Below, piece after piece: positions 1-14,600 of a stretch of DNA of 64,000 nt. Origin of the DNA: Certhia americana (lineage: Eukaryota > Chordata > Aves > Passeriformes > Certhiidae); NCBI GenBank assembly GCA_018697195.1, contig CM031858.1:75917102-75981101 (forward strand), read 5' to 3'. Every line of letters starts with the position of its first letter. Position 1 is the stretch's first letter. The notes below the pieces were generated by a model, which ran no database searches, was not told where the DNA came from, and saw only the letters and a program-made list of their open reading frames with translations. A program made the position numbers and the translations under genes.

Positions 1-3000
1 ACAAGTTATATAATATTATCAAAGGCAATAAAAGCAGTTATTGTGACTGCCATATGACTTAAAATAGCATCTGAGTGTAATTTTATTACGTACTACATTG
101 TATTTGTGCTTGAAAAAAAGCCTGTTGAGCTTTTTTTTGTAGGAAACAAGGGCATTGCTGTTTCTCTCATGCAGCATACAGGTACAAAGGTGTCTGATCC
201 TGAATTATTTGCTTAGCGCAAGTACCTGTTTTCACATGTGGTGTGCTCTTTTAAGATTCACAGATTTTATTGGACGTCATTTAGTTCAGATTTAAACACA
301 CAGGGACTAGTTGAGGTTTGTGCTTCATTCATATCTTCATTCAATAACTCTTATTTATTTTAAACTTGGGCTAAATTTACTAGCAAGGGCACATAATTAC
401 TTAATTAAGTACCTTTGTGATGATCAAATAAATTCTCCACAAACTTTTTTGACATGATGTCATTAAGATCTTGTGTTGCAAAAAAAAAAAAAAAAAAGAA
501 GTCAAATTATACCTTAGTTCAATGGCTCTACATTTTAAATGAAATATGAAAGAGTAAGTTTAGCATCTACATTGAGGTTGTTCTCTTTGGTAATGTCAAA
601 TCTGTAATTTGCTAAGCATTTCAAGGCCATGATTTCATTGAGTCATATTTGCTACCTGAAAAGGGAGAGACTACATGTTAGAGACAAATTTTCTTTCACT
701 GGAAACCTAAGACCAAATAAATTAAAAGATTTTGTGGTTTTTCATCTCTTCAGAAGTACTAGAAGATTATGAAGGATAAGGAACAAGCCACAGATGTGAC
801 TGTGGTGACATCTTTCTGCGTTAGCCACACCCTTAGTTAATGTACAGCTTTTCCTGAGTATAAGCTCCATATATTTTCAAGAAATAGAATAGTTAAAATT
901 AATGTTTCATGAAGCTAGTTTGTGTTTTAAGCTGGGTCCACTTTTATTTTCTTTTTTTTTTCCTAAAGTATCATTATCCAAAGTGGGTTTATTTTAAAAT
1001 CTAAATCTAAAACCTGGCATCTCTGTTTACTTGAATTATGTGGACTTCTAAGGGAATATGTATTCAGAAAGCATACTGGAATAACGGTTCTGTGCATAGC
1101 CACAACTAGCTAACATCTGCAAAACACCCTCTCAGTTATTTTTCTGCTCTTTCCCCAGATATGCACTTTCTTGATTCTAGTCAGGAGTGAAACTGGATGA
1201 TCTGCCATAGTGGGAATCTCCCTGTATTTATATTTCTGCACATGCTTCAGCGAATTCTGACCTGTTTAGCCTTTGAACCATATCAAATTCTACTCCAACA
1301 TCTTACCCTTCATTTTGTGGTGTCTCATAGCAACTCAGCAAAACTGGTTGCTTAGCCTTCCTGACACCTTCTCATCCACATGACTTCTTTCTCTTGAATA
1401 ATTTCCTGTATTTTTTGTTTCCATGGTCTTCTGGCCTTGCTACTGACCTTGTATAACAGAACACAAAGAGAATTCTTGAGCTTTTCCTGCCCTTAGTGAC
1501 CATTAAACGTTGAAAAGAGAACTATTACATCCTGTGTTGATAACATAGAAAGCTAACAAATCTTTTAAATCACAGCTCTACAGTTCCATTGGTCTGTATG
1601 TACAGTGAGCATGCTGCAACATTTAAGTATAATCTTACAGCATCACCAGCTCCAGTGAATCCTCTGCTTGAGGAGGTTTGATGTGTTCTGTCAGCTCGGC
1701 AGCATATTGTTTGACTTTTCTTCAGTGCAATTCTAATGGGGATTAATGGCAGCAAACTTGAGAGTAACTCAGTGCCTTGTTCACCTTATTTTGACACAAG
1801 CAGCTCCCTGGAATGCTGAGGAAAGTGCTTCAGTTTAGGTTTTTTGTAATGTCTTGGTTGATTCAATAAGAAGTGTCTGTTTTATGGAACCAATATTCAG
1901 GATGAAAAAAGGCCTTGCTACGTATGAAGGCACTTTGAATATCTTTCTAGTGCTTAGAAAAATTCTGTCAAAATTCTGACCCTGTGATCCAAAATTGTAA
2001 TAATTTACTCATTATGAGACTGTCCTTCTTCTCTGCAGGTCCACAAGTTCTGTGTGGATAATTAGTGGATAACCAAAAGAGTGATATTTTCAGAATCTCA
2101 CATCAAAATGTGTATTCACTAGAGGCGTGTCCATCCTTTTCATTGGTTTAATCAGGTGTCAATATTACAAAATTGTTCAATCAGGACTAAACCATGACAT
2201 TAATCTTGTGTGTTTTATTTCTTATCATTTTCACACAAGTATAACGTCAAGAAACAGATTTTTATGAAAATTGGACTGAGGGAATATTTAATTGGGAAAA
2301 AAAAAATTAAATTCTTTTTTTACTTCCCTTTTAATAAAATGAAAAGCTTATTTTTTCCAATGAAGCATGTAACAAAATGCTTTCTTTAACTTCAAGAGCT
2401 CTTACTAGGAATGTAATTCCAGACTCTTTATTGTTAGGTCAATGTCCAAAGTGGAAGGCGAGCCCTGCATCCCAAAACACACTCTTTTCCTCCTTCCCCC
2501 TCTTCCAAGTGTAGATTATACAACTTTAATTTATAAAGCTGGAATTCAGTTTTAACTCCCAAGTTCAGTTGTCAGTGCTAGTTGTGTTAGTGCAGAAGAA
2601 TATCCCCAAAGTAATTCAAATCACACATGACAGAGTAAGGAAAAAACCCCCTTGTGTATCCAAGTCTTATACCTGAATGCAGGAAGGTTCAAATGTTTAG
2701 GTGAAACAAAAACATGACAGAACAGAAGCAGAAACTTTCTCTGAAAGTCAGTTCTTATCTCCTACAAACTGTCGTCCACTGGTAAAGTGAAATTGATTGC
2801 AATCAGTTCTTTCATTGCAAAACTATACTCCTAATTATAAATACGGTGCTACGTCTCAGAAGATTTTAGTTAGTGCATGTTCTTTGCAACTCTGATGTTT
2901 CAGAAATCATTCCAAAAGGTTCACCACTTATAATGATATGTTAAATTATATCAGCAGCTTGTAGAAAGGGAAGTTTTTTTCACTGTAGATGGCAAGTCTG

Positions 3001-6000
3001 GGCTTTTTATATACTTTAATGCTTGCTCAAGTGAACTTTATTTTATGATGACATTTGTAGTACTTTTTTTTTTATATATATTTTTATCTGTGGTAAATTA
3101 TTTTAAAAGTGTTTAGTCTGGAAATCATGAGTAAGGAGATGGATAGACACACACATTAGTGCATGAGTTCATTAGTTTAGACACATTATATTAAAATACT
3201 ACCCCTATGTTTATAAATCACATTCAATTGTGTAATCTTGATGTATTGCCAATATTTTAGAGAGTACCAAATAGTGTAACTCTGTTTCTGAAGTATTAGT
3301 TCCTACTTTTTCTGTTCTAAAACATCTAACATGAATGATATATTGGATCAGTTAAACAGCTGGTCTCTCCCTATCTATCTTTTAATTATTTTTGTTAGTA
3401 ATAAATGTACATTTGTGATTCTTGCTTGCTTTTTCTTCTTGGAAAACATGTTTTTCATCAAAGCAAAATCCTTTTCATACCTGCACACTTATTCTGAGAT
3501 TTTTTTCTGAAATCCAGATAATAGTGTTTTGATCAAAAAGAGAAAAGCTCACTCCTCTGCTCTGTGGGAGATGCTAAATTAGGTTCTCTTTTCAATTGTT
3601 ATTAGAAATAATGATTCAATATCAAATTCTCTTATCAATTGTTATTAAATATAATGATAAGCTTTTAAAAAGAGACATTTTTATAATGATTCATCAAATT
3701 TTAAATGACTCAAAAATGGCTTGCTATATGAATAGAATGATCTAAACAGTGTCAGTGGGGGCAGTGGAGATTCTGACACCAAAATATTCCAAAGCAGCTG
3801 TAAGGGAGCTCTCATTCAGCATGAGAAAGAACAATAGATTGAGGGATCTGAAGCTGATATTTGCCACATACAAGGTGAGTAGCCTCATCTTGCCTATAAT
3901 GAAAACCCCTCTGACTCGCTGTTTCATTCTTTTACATCTCTCTTTTTCTTTTTTCCAAAAAGTCATATAAAAGTTTTTTGTTTCATTTCAGCAAATATTT
4001 CATATTCTTGATACTTCAGAAAAATTTCTGTTATGAAGCATGATTTCAGGCACTTAAAAATTAAGCACCTTCTTTGAATGTAATTTAAAACATTAATATT
4101 AGCAGACATTAAGTACATTTTACAGAATGTGGTTGGACATTAAATACATATTTTATTTCTCATCTGTTCAATCTCCAAAGTTATATGTAAACACACTAAC
4201 TGAATTCTAGTAAAACTTCATCTTGCAAGACAAGCTGCCTCTAAGTTAAATAAGGAATAAGATTAAAATTTATTTTGTCATGAGAAAGGAAGTTGAAAAA
4301 TTGTCCAAGCTACGTTTTAGTTCTTCAGTCAATGGGTGTCAATCCATGGCAATCCAGGTAATATTTATATAAGAGATTAGGGTCATCTCCTTTTTATTTC
4401 TTTGCTATATGACACAGGTTGGCTAGATAATCATCTAATGACTAACTAATAACCAACTTGGTTGTTCACAGATAAATTATGTTCAGAGATATGCTGGTGA
4501 AAAGCATGTGAAGGGCATGAATCTACTTTTTAAACTCAGCCTGTTTGATCATAGAGAAGACTGTAGATGATGTGAATTATTCTGAGTGCTTTCAGATCTC
4601 ATTGTTGATGCTTTTCCTTGCCAAGTTCCATTTTCTGAACTGCAGCCATGATTTAATAATTTTGTTTAAGCTTAAGAAAACAAGATGTGTCTGCATACAA
4701 GCAATGAAAAGAAGACATAAAAATGATGTTTTATACAGCATCTGCTTAGACTATATGATTAGGATTCTTAATTTGGGAGAGCTACTCAATTGCCAAGAGA
4801 GATTGAGACTTGAAGGACTTTTCATAGTAAAGTTTTATGAGGGTGGGTTGATCTGTAGAAAAAGACAGGAAGCAGTTCAGCCTTTCTACTGATTCTTGAA
4901 ATTTTTAGGAGCAGCTTAAGAAAGACTGACAGTTTGGTGATATGTGTATGCAGACCTATTCACTATCTAACTGGGTTAGATAAATGGGTTTTGCTTGAAT
5001 TGCTGTGGTGTGCATGCCTGTGTTAAATATCTTGGCAATAATCACCAGTGAAAATCGCGTGGAAGAGATAGCAGGCTCCTGTGGAAACCAGGAGGATTTG
5101 AGGTTCTGCTAAGAACATATTTTTGTGTGTGAAAGCATGAATTATTCCTTACTGTTTGGTTCTGCTGATCAGAAATACAGAACTTAGTAGGATATAATTC
5201 TCAGATAATGGAGAAAGCAAAATCACACCTACATGCAAGAAGTATGAAATTAGCATCGATATAGATTTTTAGTTGTTAATGTAATAGAAAAGAATTAAAA
5301 TTGTGTCTGTTTGAAACAAAACTGTGAATGAAATATGATAGTATGTTTTGAAAAAAAAATATATAAAACTATCAAAAAAAAAATTTAGGCTGATTTATGA
5401 ACATATTTATCATGCAAAGTCTATTTGTTACCAGATTTCTAGGAAAACCCATTTTATCATCATTTTTATGTTTCAATTTAAGTGAAGCTTTTTCTTTCAG
5501 TTGCCAGAGTAGATGATAGGATGCTTACATACTATTACAAAAGAATTCATGGTTCATAAATATTTCAAATTTTATATTTCTAGTTGAAGAAGCCTGACTG
5601 ACTATAGAATGAGTTATATTTTATTTTCATCTGGTTGTTGTATGGAGCTGGAATGAAACATGAAGAATGAAATTGTGAACAATTAAACTAGGGTTTTTAA
5701 ATGTAGTAGTAAAGACATAAATCTTGTTTGAAGTGTACAAATAATGTAATTTATCTTGCAAGACTGACATGTGAATAATTGCAGCTCCCCATTTCCCTGG
5801 TGATATAAATTCCACATACATAACACGCTGTTGTGCTCTGCAACTCAGCTCTTTTCCACGCTTTCACCATCTAACACTAACCAGCACACATCAATGTGCA
5901 GAAAAAAATTCCCTCCAAAGCAAGTCATCCACACAAACAGCCTCATTTGAAAGACTTAGAGGACGATTAGTTCCTTAGGCTATATTCCTACTTTAAAAGG

Positions 6001-8584
6001 TACAGAGAAGAATATATGATAGTCAGCAGCAAGCATAAAAATTAAAAATAGTGAATTTGATTTGTCTCAACAAACAGATTAAGCAATCTGCAAGAAGTAT
6101 ATTAATTTATAAACACTATTTGCACTTTGAATTTATATCATTAAAATAGTATTTTTCCATTAAAGCCAGAAGCCATATGAAAATCTCCCAAAGATGCATT
6201 TTCTTCTTAGTATTATATCTTTATCGATTAACCAAAAGCAAAAAGGAGAAGAAAAAACCCTTAAAACTCTCTTTGAACCCTAAGGAACAGTTATGGTCAG
6301 AAAATTGATTGACTGCAAAAGAGTTGCTTTTATGATAGCTTTGAATAGAGTCTAATTACTCTGTTAGCTGAAACAGACTTGTATTGTTTGCACATATTCA
6401 TATGGTACTCAGCACAAAGGATGTTTTGCATCTTGCTTTGTTTTTTTTTGTTATCTTAGACCATTTAATGAAGATGGAGAGAGGTCAGGTAAATAATGAA
6501 GCCATTAGAACTGAAATAGCAGTACCAGGCTGTGGGATAGCAACCACTTACCCAGGATCGGCAGTGTCTGGGGCAGCCAATGTGCCAATGACTCATGCCA
6601 CATAAAGCACTACAGCAGAGTCCAGTAACCAATGGCTTTTTATTTCATTTAACTTTTGAACTAACTTTTTCAGGGACTATTTCCTTATATGGTTTGTTTG
6701 TGGTCACCCTACGCTTTATTCAACTTGCAGTACTTCACAGTAATATTTTCTATAAAAAAATGAGCTGAAGTAATGGCATTGCATGTCAAAGTTCATTGAT
6801 TCTTATAACAGAGATATTTGCCTTTCTAACTTGAAATGATATTCATATTTTTTAAGAAGTCTGTATGTTTACTTGCCGCATTTGAAAATGCCCTCCTGCC
6901 CAGATCTAGAAACAAAAAAGTTAACTCAGTTAAAAAATTATTTTGAAATGGAAAGCATTCAATAACATACAATAATTTGCTATATAAATGATAGCCTTTG
7001 TCATTTAAACTGGCACGTTTGCTCAGAAAAGTGAGCACTTCTTCAAAGTGCTTTTATGAGTGTTAAGTTCTTTTTAAAAACAAGGTTTCCATTCAAAGGC
7101 AGACTTTCATCTCTGTTTCTTCCATTAATCTCTAAAAGGGGTTTTCTGCGAAATGATATTTCTATGATATGTCTGAATTAGTTCTTATTACATTAACTGA
7201 GAGAATTTGGACTGTTCTTACAGCATATTAAAATATTCGTAGCTCATTAATCAAACCTGAGTTATCTAAGAGCAACAAATTTTCAGGATGCAAATACATG
7301 TGGACTGATCTGTTGTACTAAAACTGGAATGTGATGTCTATGTTCCATTTCTGTAATAGCTTATTTTTTGATCTTTTTGCTAGATAGTGTTCCTTGAAGT
7401 GACCAAAAGAGTTAGAAATTCAGAACAAAAACCCACTAATAATTTTAATATTTCATTCACAATTAAAGTTCCTCCTCAGGTGATTATTGTTTTATACTTT
7501 TTAATATGGAAAAAGAGGAATAGAATTATTTATTGTTTTTTGCATATTATTAAAAGAAATTGAAATATATTCTTTGAAATTTCATATGCCGCTAGTTCTC
7601 AGAATGAGAACTTCTAAAAGAGTTTTTTTTTTAAAAAAAAGAGTGAGCTTTTAAAAAGTTCTTTAACAGAAATTAAAATGGATCAGAAGAAGCAAATGAT
7701 TAAAAACTGACTAAAAAATGATCAAGAGCTGGATTTTCAACAGTCTACAAGTTTTCTAAGAGTCAGAGGAAAAATCTTTAACCCAAAAAAAGCAAATGAC
7801 TGAGTCCAGAGCAAGATTCCATGTCATGCTCAGAGATCTATTTATTAAATTATCCTAGTCTTTTCATTAAGAACCCTGTGCTTATTTCAGTTCCTTTGTC
7901 CTCTTCATTGACACACATAAAAAAAATAAAATATGCATGAATGGTAAAACTTGAAGATTCATCTTTCTTTGTGTTGACCTTGTAGTTAGTCATTCTCTGT
8001 GGGTCCTTACTGTCAATGTACACTGATGATCAGGCAGACTTTATGAGAAACCATGCCCATATTTTCTGCAGTAGTGAAGTTTCTAGACATGATGTACCAT
8101 GTTTCCACAGTGCTGAGATGGAAATGAAAGCTTTAGACTTCTGTTGGCTCAGGAAAAAAAGAAAAAAAAATCCATCTCTCCTCATCTTCTCTAAAATGAG
8201 AAGTTTGGAAAATAAGAGCAGTACAACGTGGGCCACTTTCCACATGATGGGATTTTGTCTCTACAGGATTTCAACACGCAAAATCCTTCAACGGTTTGCT
8301 TTCATTACAAAACATTCTGAAATGGAGAATGTGGGAACTCAACACAGTATAGCAATTGTCAATTCCAGTGCATTTCATGACCCATCACCAAATTTTCAGT
8401 CTTAATATCCTCCATGAAGGACAACGGTGTTGCAATAATAAAAATGCGCTTGCTGACATTTAGGAAAGATATTTATTTATTTATATATTTATTCTTGGTA
8501 CAGTATGGCTTCAACTGGTGTCACTGTTCTCTCCTGTTCCCCTCTCTGCACTTCACTTTTAGCTCACCAAGATGATGGGATCCT
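1..8584. other. Unique AT-rich non-coding DNA, no gene seen
   Basis: No exon, RNA gene or recognisable transposon is visible. The longest open frames are about 130 codons, low in complexity, and resemble no protein I know. The stretch contains an 18-bp A run at 480-497, a T10A8 self-complementary run at 7623-7640 and a diverged short tandem duplication near 3.6 kb, listed separately. Diverged ancient repeats cannot be excluded by eye. Confidence 0.6.
3584..3661. repeat. Diverged 2-copy tandem duplication, ~43-bp period
   Basis: Both copies start with TTCTCTT, continue with TCAATTGTTATTA and contain ATAATGAT. The second copy carries several substitutions and is shorter at its end. This is an old local duplication with no coding content. 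Confidence 0.7.
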
Positions 8585-8658
8585 GGCACCAAATAAATGA
8601 CATTTATTGGCATATGGCTCAGGCACCAAATAAATGACATTTATTGGCATATGGCTCA
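8585..8658. repeat. Exact 2 x 37-bp tandem duplication
   Basis: The unit begins GGCACCAAATAAATGACA and ends CATATGGCTCA. It occurs twice back to back (8585-8621 and 8622-8658) with no difference, so the duplication is recent or is an assembly artefact. It lies just after a TTTA-rich stretch near 8470-8492. No gene overlaps it. Confidence 0.95.
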
Positions 8659-11600
8659 CCTTCCCTTCCCTGTGTGCACATGCCAAGAGTCTGGGGTGCC
8701 CAGGAGCCATGGATAGACAGAGAATAAGAGGGGGTAGTAAGGGTGTGAGTTTTACTGCAATTCCTACTGGATCATTATTCAGGGGGGTTTACATTTGAGA
8801 ATATGGACTGAAAAAACATGAGAACATCATCTGCACCAGCAGTGCTTTGTTAGTACTGCAGGCACAATGTCCCTCTTGCTCATGATAGGTGTTTAGGTCT
8901 TTTAGGGTAACCAGTGGTGAAAAAGTGGGCAAATCCCTCAGTGATCCCAGGCCTAGTGACCTGCCTTCTGCAAATGTGTCTCTGCAGGTGATCAGGCTGA
9001 TAAGAGAAGACTAGAAAGGCAGAACTTGTGTCAAGAGTATTAGCTCTTGTGAAATTTTACTTTATTTTGTTTTATATATGCTTTAATTTAACTTAATTTA
9101 ATTTCATAAATGGTTCAGGAGGTGAAGGTTGCCCAAAAACACGAGGAAAGGAAAGACAAAATTTTTTTTTTTTGTCTTGGTTTTGTTGTTTGGCTACAAA
9201 TTTCATCTGGAAAATCTTTGGTTTGGAGTGGAGGTAGCAGAGGAACTGTTGTCTCATGTTGTTGGCCCAACACCTGAGAAAGAGAAAGTAAAGAGGCAGC
9301 CTCTGAAGAAGTCTGAGAAGATGTGGGATCCAAGTCAAAATCTCCAGATTGCTGCAATGTGGCTTCAGCCTCTGGTCAGAGTCTGAGGAGATCAGATGTC
9401 TCTGTTTTCTGTTATTTTTTTGTGAACTGATTAATCCAGGAGTTTGGTCTTCTTGGCAGTTTTTTCTGTGAACTGATGGAAAGGGCAGAAGGCAAGACAG
9501 ACCAGTAGAGAAGACAAGGAAGAAGAGAAGAGCCAATTCCCCCACTCTCTTGGCCCTACACTAGATGCCTGCTCTGCTGCTACAGGAGATTTCAAGGCTA
9601 AGCTCAGCTGAGTAAAAGGATACCAAAGCCCTGAGGCTGGCTTCCAGCACAGGGATTCTTGTAGAGAAACTCCCCAGAGTTTTCTCTGGGAAAACTGGGA
9701 AAAATCCAAAGCAGAGATAGAAATAAAAGGACCACTATTAAATAAAAATAAATAAATAAATAATAATAAGAAGAATTTAAAAAAGCGTAGTAAAAAGGAG
9801 AGGGGTACTTTAAAACATGGAATCATTGTCTAAGTGCTCTCTATATTTAAGTAGCTGTCAGTGAAGTGAGGAAGAGCTAACTTCATAAACCAGAATAAAA
9901 ATCTGTAAGAGATTATTGCATTTTATGCATTCAAAAAGACATTTATTTTGAAAGGAAAGAAGAAAAAGAGAGAGGTAAAAGTTAAAGTACAAGTGCTAGA
10001 TTATTTTTTTTTTAAATTAAGCTATCTAGTTTTATGTGTTTGTTCTAAAAAAGAGATGAAACCCAGGGGTGAGAAGCAAGGCTGTTTGATCACTAAACAG
10101 TTCCTTAAAGTAAAATATTCTTGCCTAGTAGCAAAATCATTTATAAAAGATACTGCAAAATGTATTGTCATAACAATGGTGCTAAGTAGCTGGAATCACC
10201 AGAAAGTCCTTTGGAAGGAGATGCTTTGGGTGGGCCTGACAAAGATAGCTATTCGTAGCAGTCTTGACTGCAAGATTTCTGTGGGGTTTTTCTTTATATG
10301 GTTTCTTACCCCTACAGGTAAAAAAAGAAAGATGAATAACCAGTGTCAGTCCTATGGGTATTGTTAGCAGTGTAATGCACAGCTTTTACCTGCTTGGATT
10401 TTGGTTTGATTTGAGTTTTTATTACCATATCTCAATATGGGAAAAAGAAAAGTTGGGATAGCTTTCTCTTGAAGTCAGTTGCCATGGCTGAAGTCACAAA
10501 CACAGGAAAATAGGCACATGGATAAAAAGAGAATGCATAGTATTAAAGTATAGTTTAGTTTATTACAGCATAGTATAGTTTAAAGTGTTTTTTTTTTTCC
10601 CCGTATTAATTTGAATTAGAAGTGTTAATGTAATTAGACAAATATGTGTTTGTTAGGATCCCTCTCCATACAAAGCTCTTTTTCCAATATCCAATATTTT
10701 GAATGTATCTACCCTGAGACATGTGTGTGGAGTTTTATCTGCTCTGCAGATAATAATAGGACTGCTAATGCTGGACATCCCAAATCAATCTGAAAGCATA
10801 GCTTTGCCTGAATTCAGCAGAAAATCAGATCTATGTCTAAGTTAGCAATATGCAGAAACATGGTGGGTCACTTTGTGATCTACCTAGTTCTCATGAATGG
10901 ATTTCCCGTAGAGCTAAAGTAGCTTTACGTGGCCTATTTTTACTGCCAGATTTGCATATATCTTATATAGTACGATCAGTGTGAGCTTTGGCTTCAGAGT
11001 CTTCTCTTAGCTGAGTCTCTGTTAAATGTTACTCTGATACATGCCACAAGCCGGGGGAAAGCAATGAGTGCAACTTATGCAAAATTTAAATCTATTTGAA
11101 TTTCTACAAATCTCTGAACTTTACTGTGTTCCTCTAGATGGATCCATCTCTTCACTATCCTGAATTGAATGAAGTTGTGTTCTCCTATACAGATACACAA
11201 TATAACCTACTGTATTCCATAAACTTTGTGTACACTTTTGTAAATTTTGTTCACTTTTTTTTTTTAGATGGCTGTACTTCATATTCCATATCTATGCTTT
11301 TGGTCTTCTTCCATGAGTAAGCTCTCAGAGGGGCAGGTGGAGATGAAAAGAGGTATTTATTCCTGTGACCATGTTGAAAGACCAATCAGGGAAACAGATA
11401 CTAGCACAGGTTATATAGACTAATTTCTTCTGTTATCAGTGGTGAATCTGAAAAAAAAAAAAAAAAAAAATCCTCACTACACTATTTAGCATGCCATGAT
11501 TTGTCCTTCTCCCACTTTTCTACTCAAATTTGGTCTGTTTGTAAAAAAACAAAACTAAAGTAAAACAAACTATTATTTTATTTTTGGGGGTTTTGAAGTA

Positions 11601-14600
11601 GTTTTCATTTGATTTTTGTTCACAGCAAATATCCAGGGCGGCATACCTTTAACTTAGTATTTAAAGGTGAGATTTCTCAAGAACTGGTCAAGTAGTCCTT
11701 ACTACTCATTCCGCAGACTTGCACATTTTCCTCAAATTCTTATCAGTGGTTGAATAGAGTGACCGTGTACTTCATCCTCTAGACTTTGCAAATGCTTTTA
11801 AAATAAAAGCCTATAAGAGCAAAAAGGAACTACTGTATTTATTTAGGGGTTTGCTTTTATCCTTTGCTTTCCCATAGCTATGTTAGCCGAATATGTCTTC
11901 TCATTGAATCCTTTTAAGAAGCTCTGAAATATCAAAGGTAATCCTACATCTTGTATTTTGTCAAATCCAATTGATCACAGTGCTAATACTTTCATCTCTC
12001 TGCATGAGCATCCTTGTAATGCTTTCCTTATACAATTGTAGGTTTGTTTCAGAGGCTTGATGGGTAAGATTTTAAATAGTTACTTTGAAACTTTTATTGA
12101 TTTGCTGAATAGAAGTGAGACTGTACTTCAGTGAGGAGGTTAACATGATCCCATCATTTTCATAATATGAATAGTAAGGTTGACTGATACTGCAGGCAAA
12201 ATGAAACAATACACCTCTTCTTATTGGATAAGTTTTGTTTTCAGTGTGACATTCAGAATCTTAGTTGCATCCCAATGGGGAAGTTTTATATGCATGAAAA
12301 ATGTTAAAGGCTTCTCTGTTTATGGTTCAAGGGTTTGTTTTACATTTTCTTACTTTGGATGATTTTAGGAGCACTAAATTCCAGAATACAATTCTGCCCT
12401 TTGAGGGAAGAATTTTGATCACCATAAGGACTCTGGTTAGTGGCCTAAAAATTATTACTTATTACCGGTTTATGATGCTTTTAGGTCTACTTTTTATTCA
12501 AGAGATTACTTTAAGCTATTAAAATAACTGGAGATTTATTAAGATTTTTGGAGACAAATATTTTATTTTGATTGAAAAATATATAATTTGCAAATACTTT
12601 TGGCTTGTTGCATTCAGGACAAAAAAAAAGGGATGTAAGCATCAGTCCTTTTCTGAATCATAGGTCTGGTAAGTCTCTGAGATAGAATAGAAATGTCTTT
12701 TTTCTATCTATAGTACTGCATATGCAAATTATGAGTAACATTCAGTCTTCACATTTCTTTCAATAGAGAGTTTTGCCAAGAGCAGAAGGACAAGCTGTAT
12801 CCATGACAAGAAATCTATGTTGTATGTTCCTTGCTTAGTTTCTAAATTTAAATTTTACCTTTCTTTTCAGAGCAGAAAGGGTCTGAGCAGGTTCCTGTAG
12901 CAGGAAGCATCAGCATTACCAGACTCTACATCAGCTCTAGACACTCTATGTCTGGCTTTTAGGAAGGCACAGTACGAGTGAATTTTAAATGCATCAGGGA
13001 CAGACTTTGGTTAAGAATCTTTCTCGGAATAGGGTATGTGTAGATTGGAAAGATTCATCTTTCATGTAACCTTTTTCCATATATGCTTCATTTAAAATAT
13101 TGGAATTCAAGAAAAAACAAAAAAAACTCCACATATATATTTTGCAGTTGTATTATTTTACGTTGTGCATAATAGTTGATCCTGTGGAGCTATGCAGTTA
13201 AAAATGGTGTTTCAGGAAAATTTGTGACATTGACCATTGAGATTTAACTAGGATCAATTAGAATGATGCTGTAATTATGCAACGGAGGGCAGCATATTCT
13301 TAAAGTTTATATTTTTTATAATATTCTTATTATTTCTTCTACACTAAAAATGTTTCTGTTTGATTGGTGTTTTTTGATTTTTTTTTTTTTTTTTTTTACT
13401 CTGTGTCTTGATAAATATTTTAAACTAAGTTATCACTAGAGAGGGGAATATCATCAAAGAAAAAGATCTCAGAAAGCTTAGTGAACTAATTTGCCTGACA
13501 TAATGTGGATGCTGTGGTTTGGAAATAAAACTGTTGCTGTGAAACTACTACTCCATACATATATCCCTAGGGGCATACAAAGGGGAGGGTTTTTTCTATA
13601 AACTCTTAGAGGGATGTTCTTATGAATTCCTTGAAAATAATCAACAGGCTGTTGATGGTGTTTCCCATAGAAGATTGGCTATTTTGGTAGTCAGTGAACC
13701 TGAACAGGGTGTCAGCTGTTCAAAGTGCAGTCTGACTCCAAAGCAGCAGTTAGAGATGTTACTTTTAGACCAGCAGGGAGGAAAATGCTTTGAGTATGGA
13801 ATCCAAAGGGTGACAGCAGACACTCCTACTAGTATTTCTTTCTTTTTTTTATTTTTCAGGAATCTTTTCTGTTAGTTGGAAGATTCTTATAAAGAGTTAA
13901 ATAAAGCTTCTTGAAATAACTGTATTTTTTAATATTCCCATGAAAAGCAGTTTACTGTTAACAAGGTACCAAAATCAATGAAGAAAACTATTTCTACATA
14001 TTACATGGAGTAAACTATATACAATTTTATTTTATTTTTAAAATTATATGTAATCCGTTCATGAAATATTCATTAAGGTAATAAACGTGAGCCAGATACA
14101 GAAAAATAACTCACCCAAGTAACTGAGGAAGCCAATAGGAGGTTCAGGAATAGGACCTGACTTTTTAGCATCTCATTATAGAAGTCTAGTTCTAAAAAAT
14201 AAATAATTCAATGCCACAGTGAGGATTTTTTTCTTTAAAAATCACTTTTTTCAGAAAAAAAATTCTATTGGTATGATTTTGTTACTGAAGATTTTAAACA
14301 TGCATACTGCTTTTCGTTTAGAAAAATCTAAATTAAATATTGCATTCTGAACAGTTAATTTAAATGAGCTTATTTAATTCTATTCTCTCTCTTTATGTGA
14401 GATATATGTATGTATGTATGCTCCTGATTGCTTGATCTTTGTTACATTTAAAAAAGGAAGGACATTAAAAATTTTGTTAAATTTAAGGGGAAAAAAAACC
14501 CCTAGTACCAAGGTACACTTAGATCGGAGTGAAGCTTTTCATATTAAGAAACTTCAGAAAACTGTAGTTTGTTACATACTGAAATTTTGTTTCATTTTCC

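Noticed and set aside
3749..3970. Possible coding exon ending at a GTGAGT-type donor near 3871
   Set aside because: The frame has no ATG at its start, the upstream acceptor lacks a pyrimidine tract, and the peptide resembles no family known to me. An equally long open frame exists on the other strand.
9093..9545. 150-codon minus-strand open frame with a hydrophobic start
   Set aside because: The start could mimic a signal peptide, but the rest is low-complexity and unrecognised. There is no splice or promoter support, and overlapping frames are equally open.
13835..13860. Strong acceptor-like tract (T-rich then CAG)
   Set aside because: The frames after it close within a few codons and no donor follows. 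T-rich tracts ending in CAG occur repeatedly by chance in this AT-rich DNA, for example near 58885.
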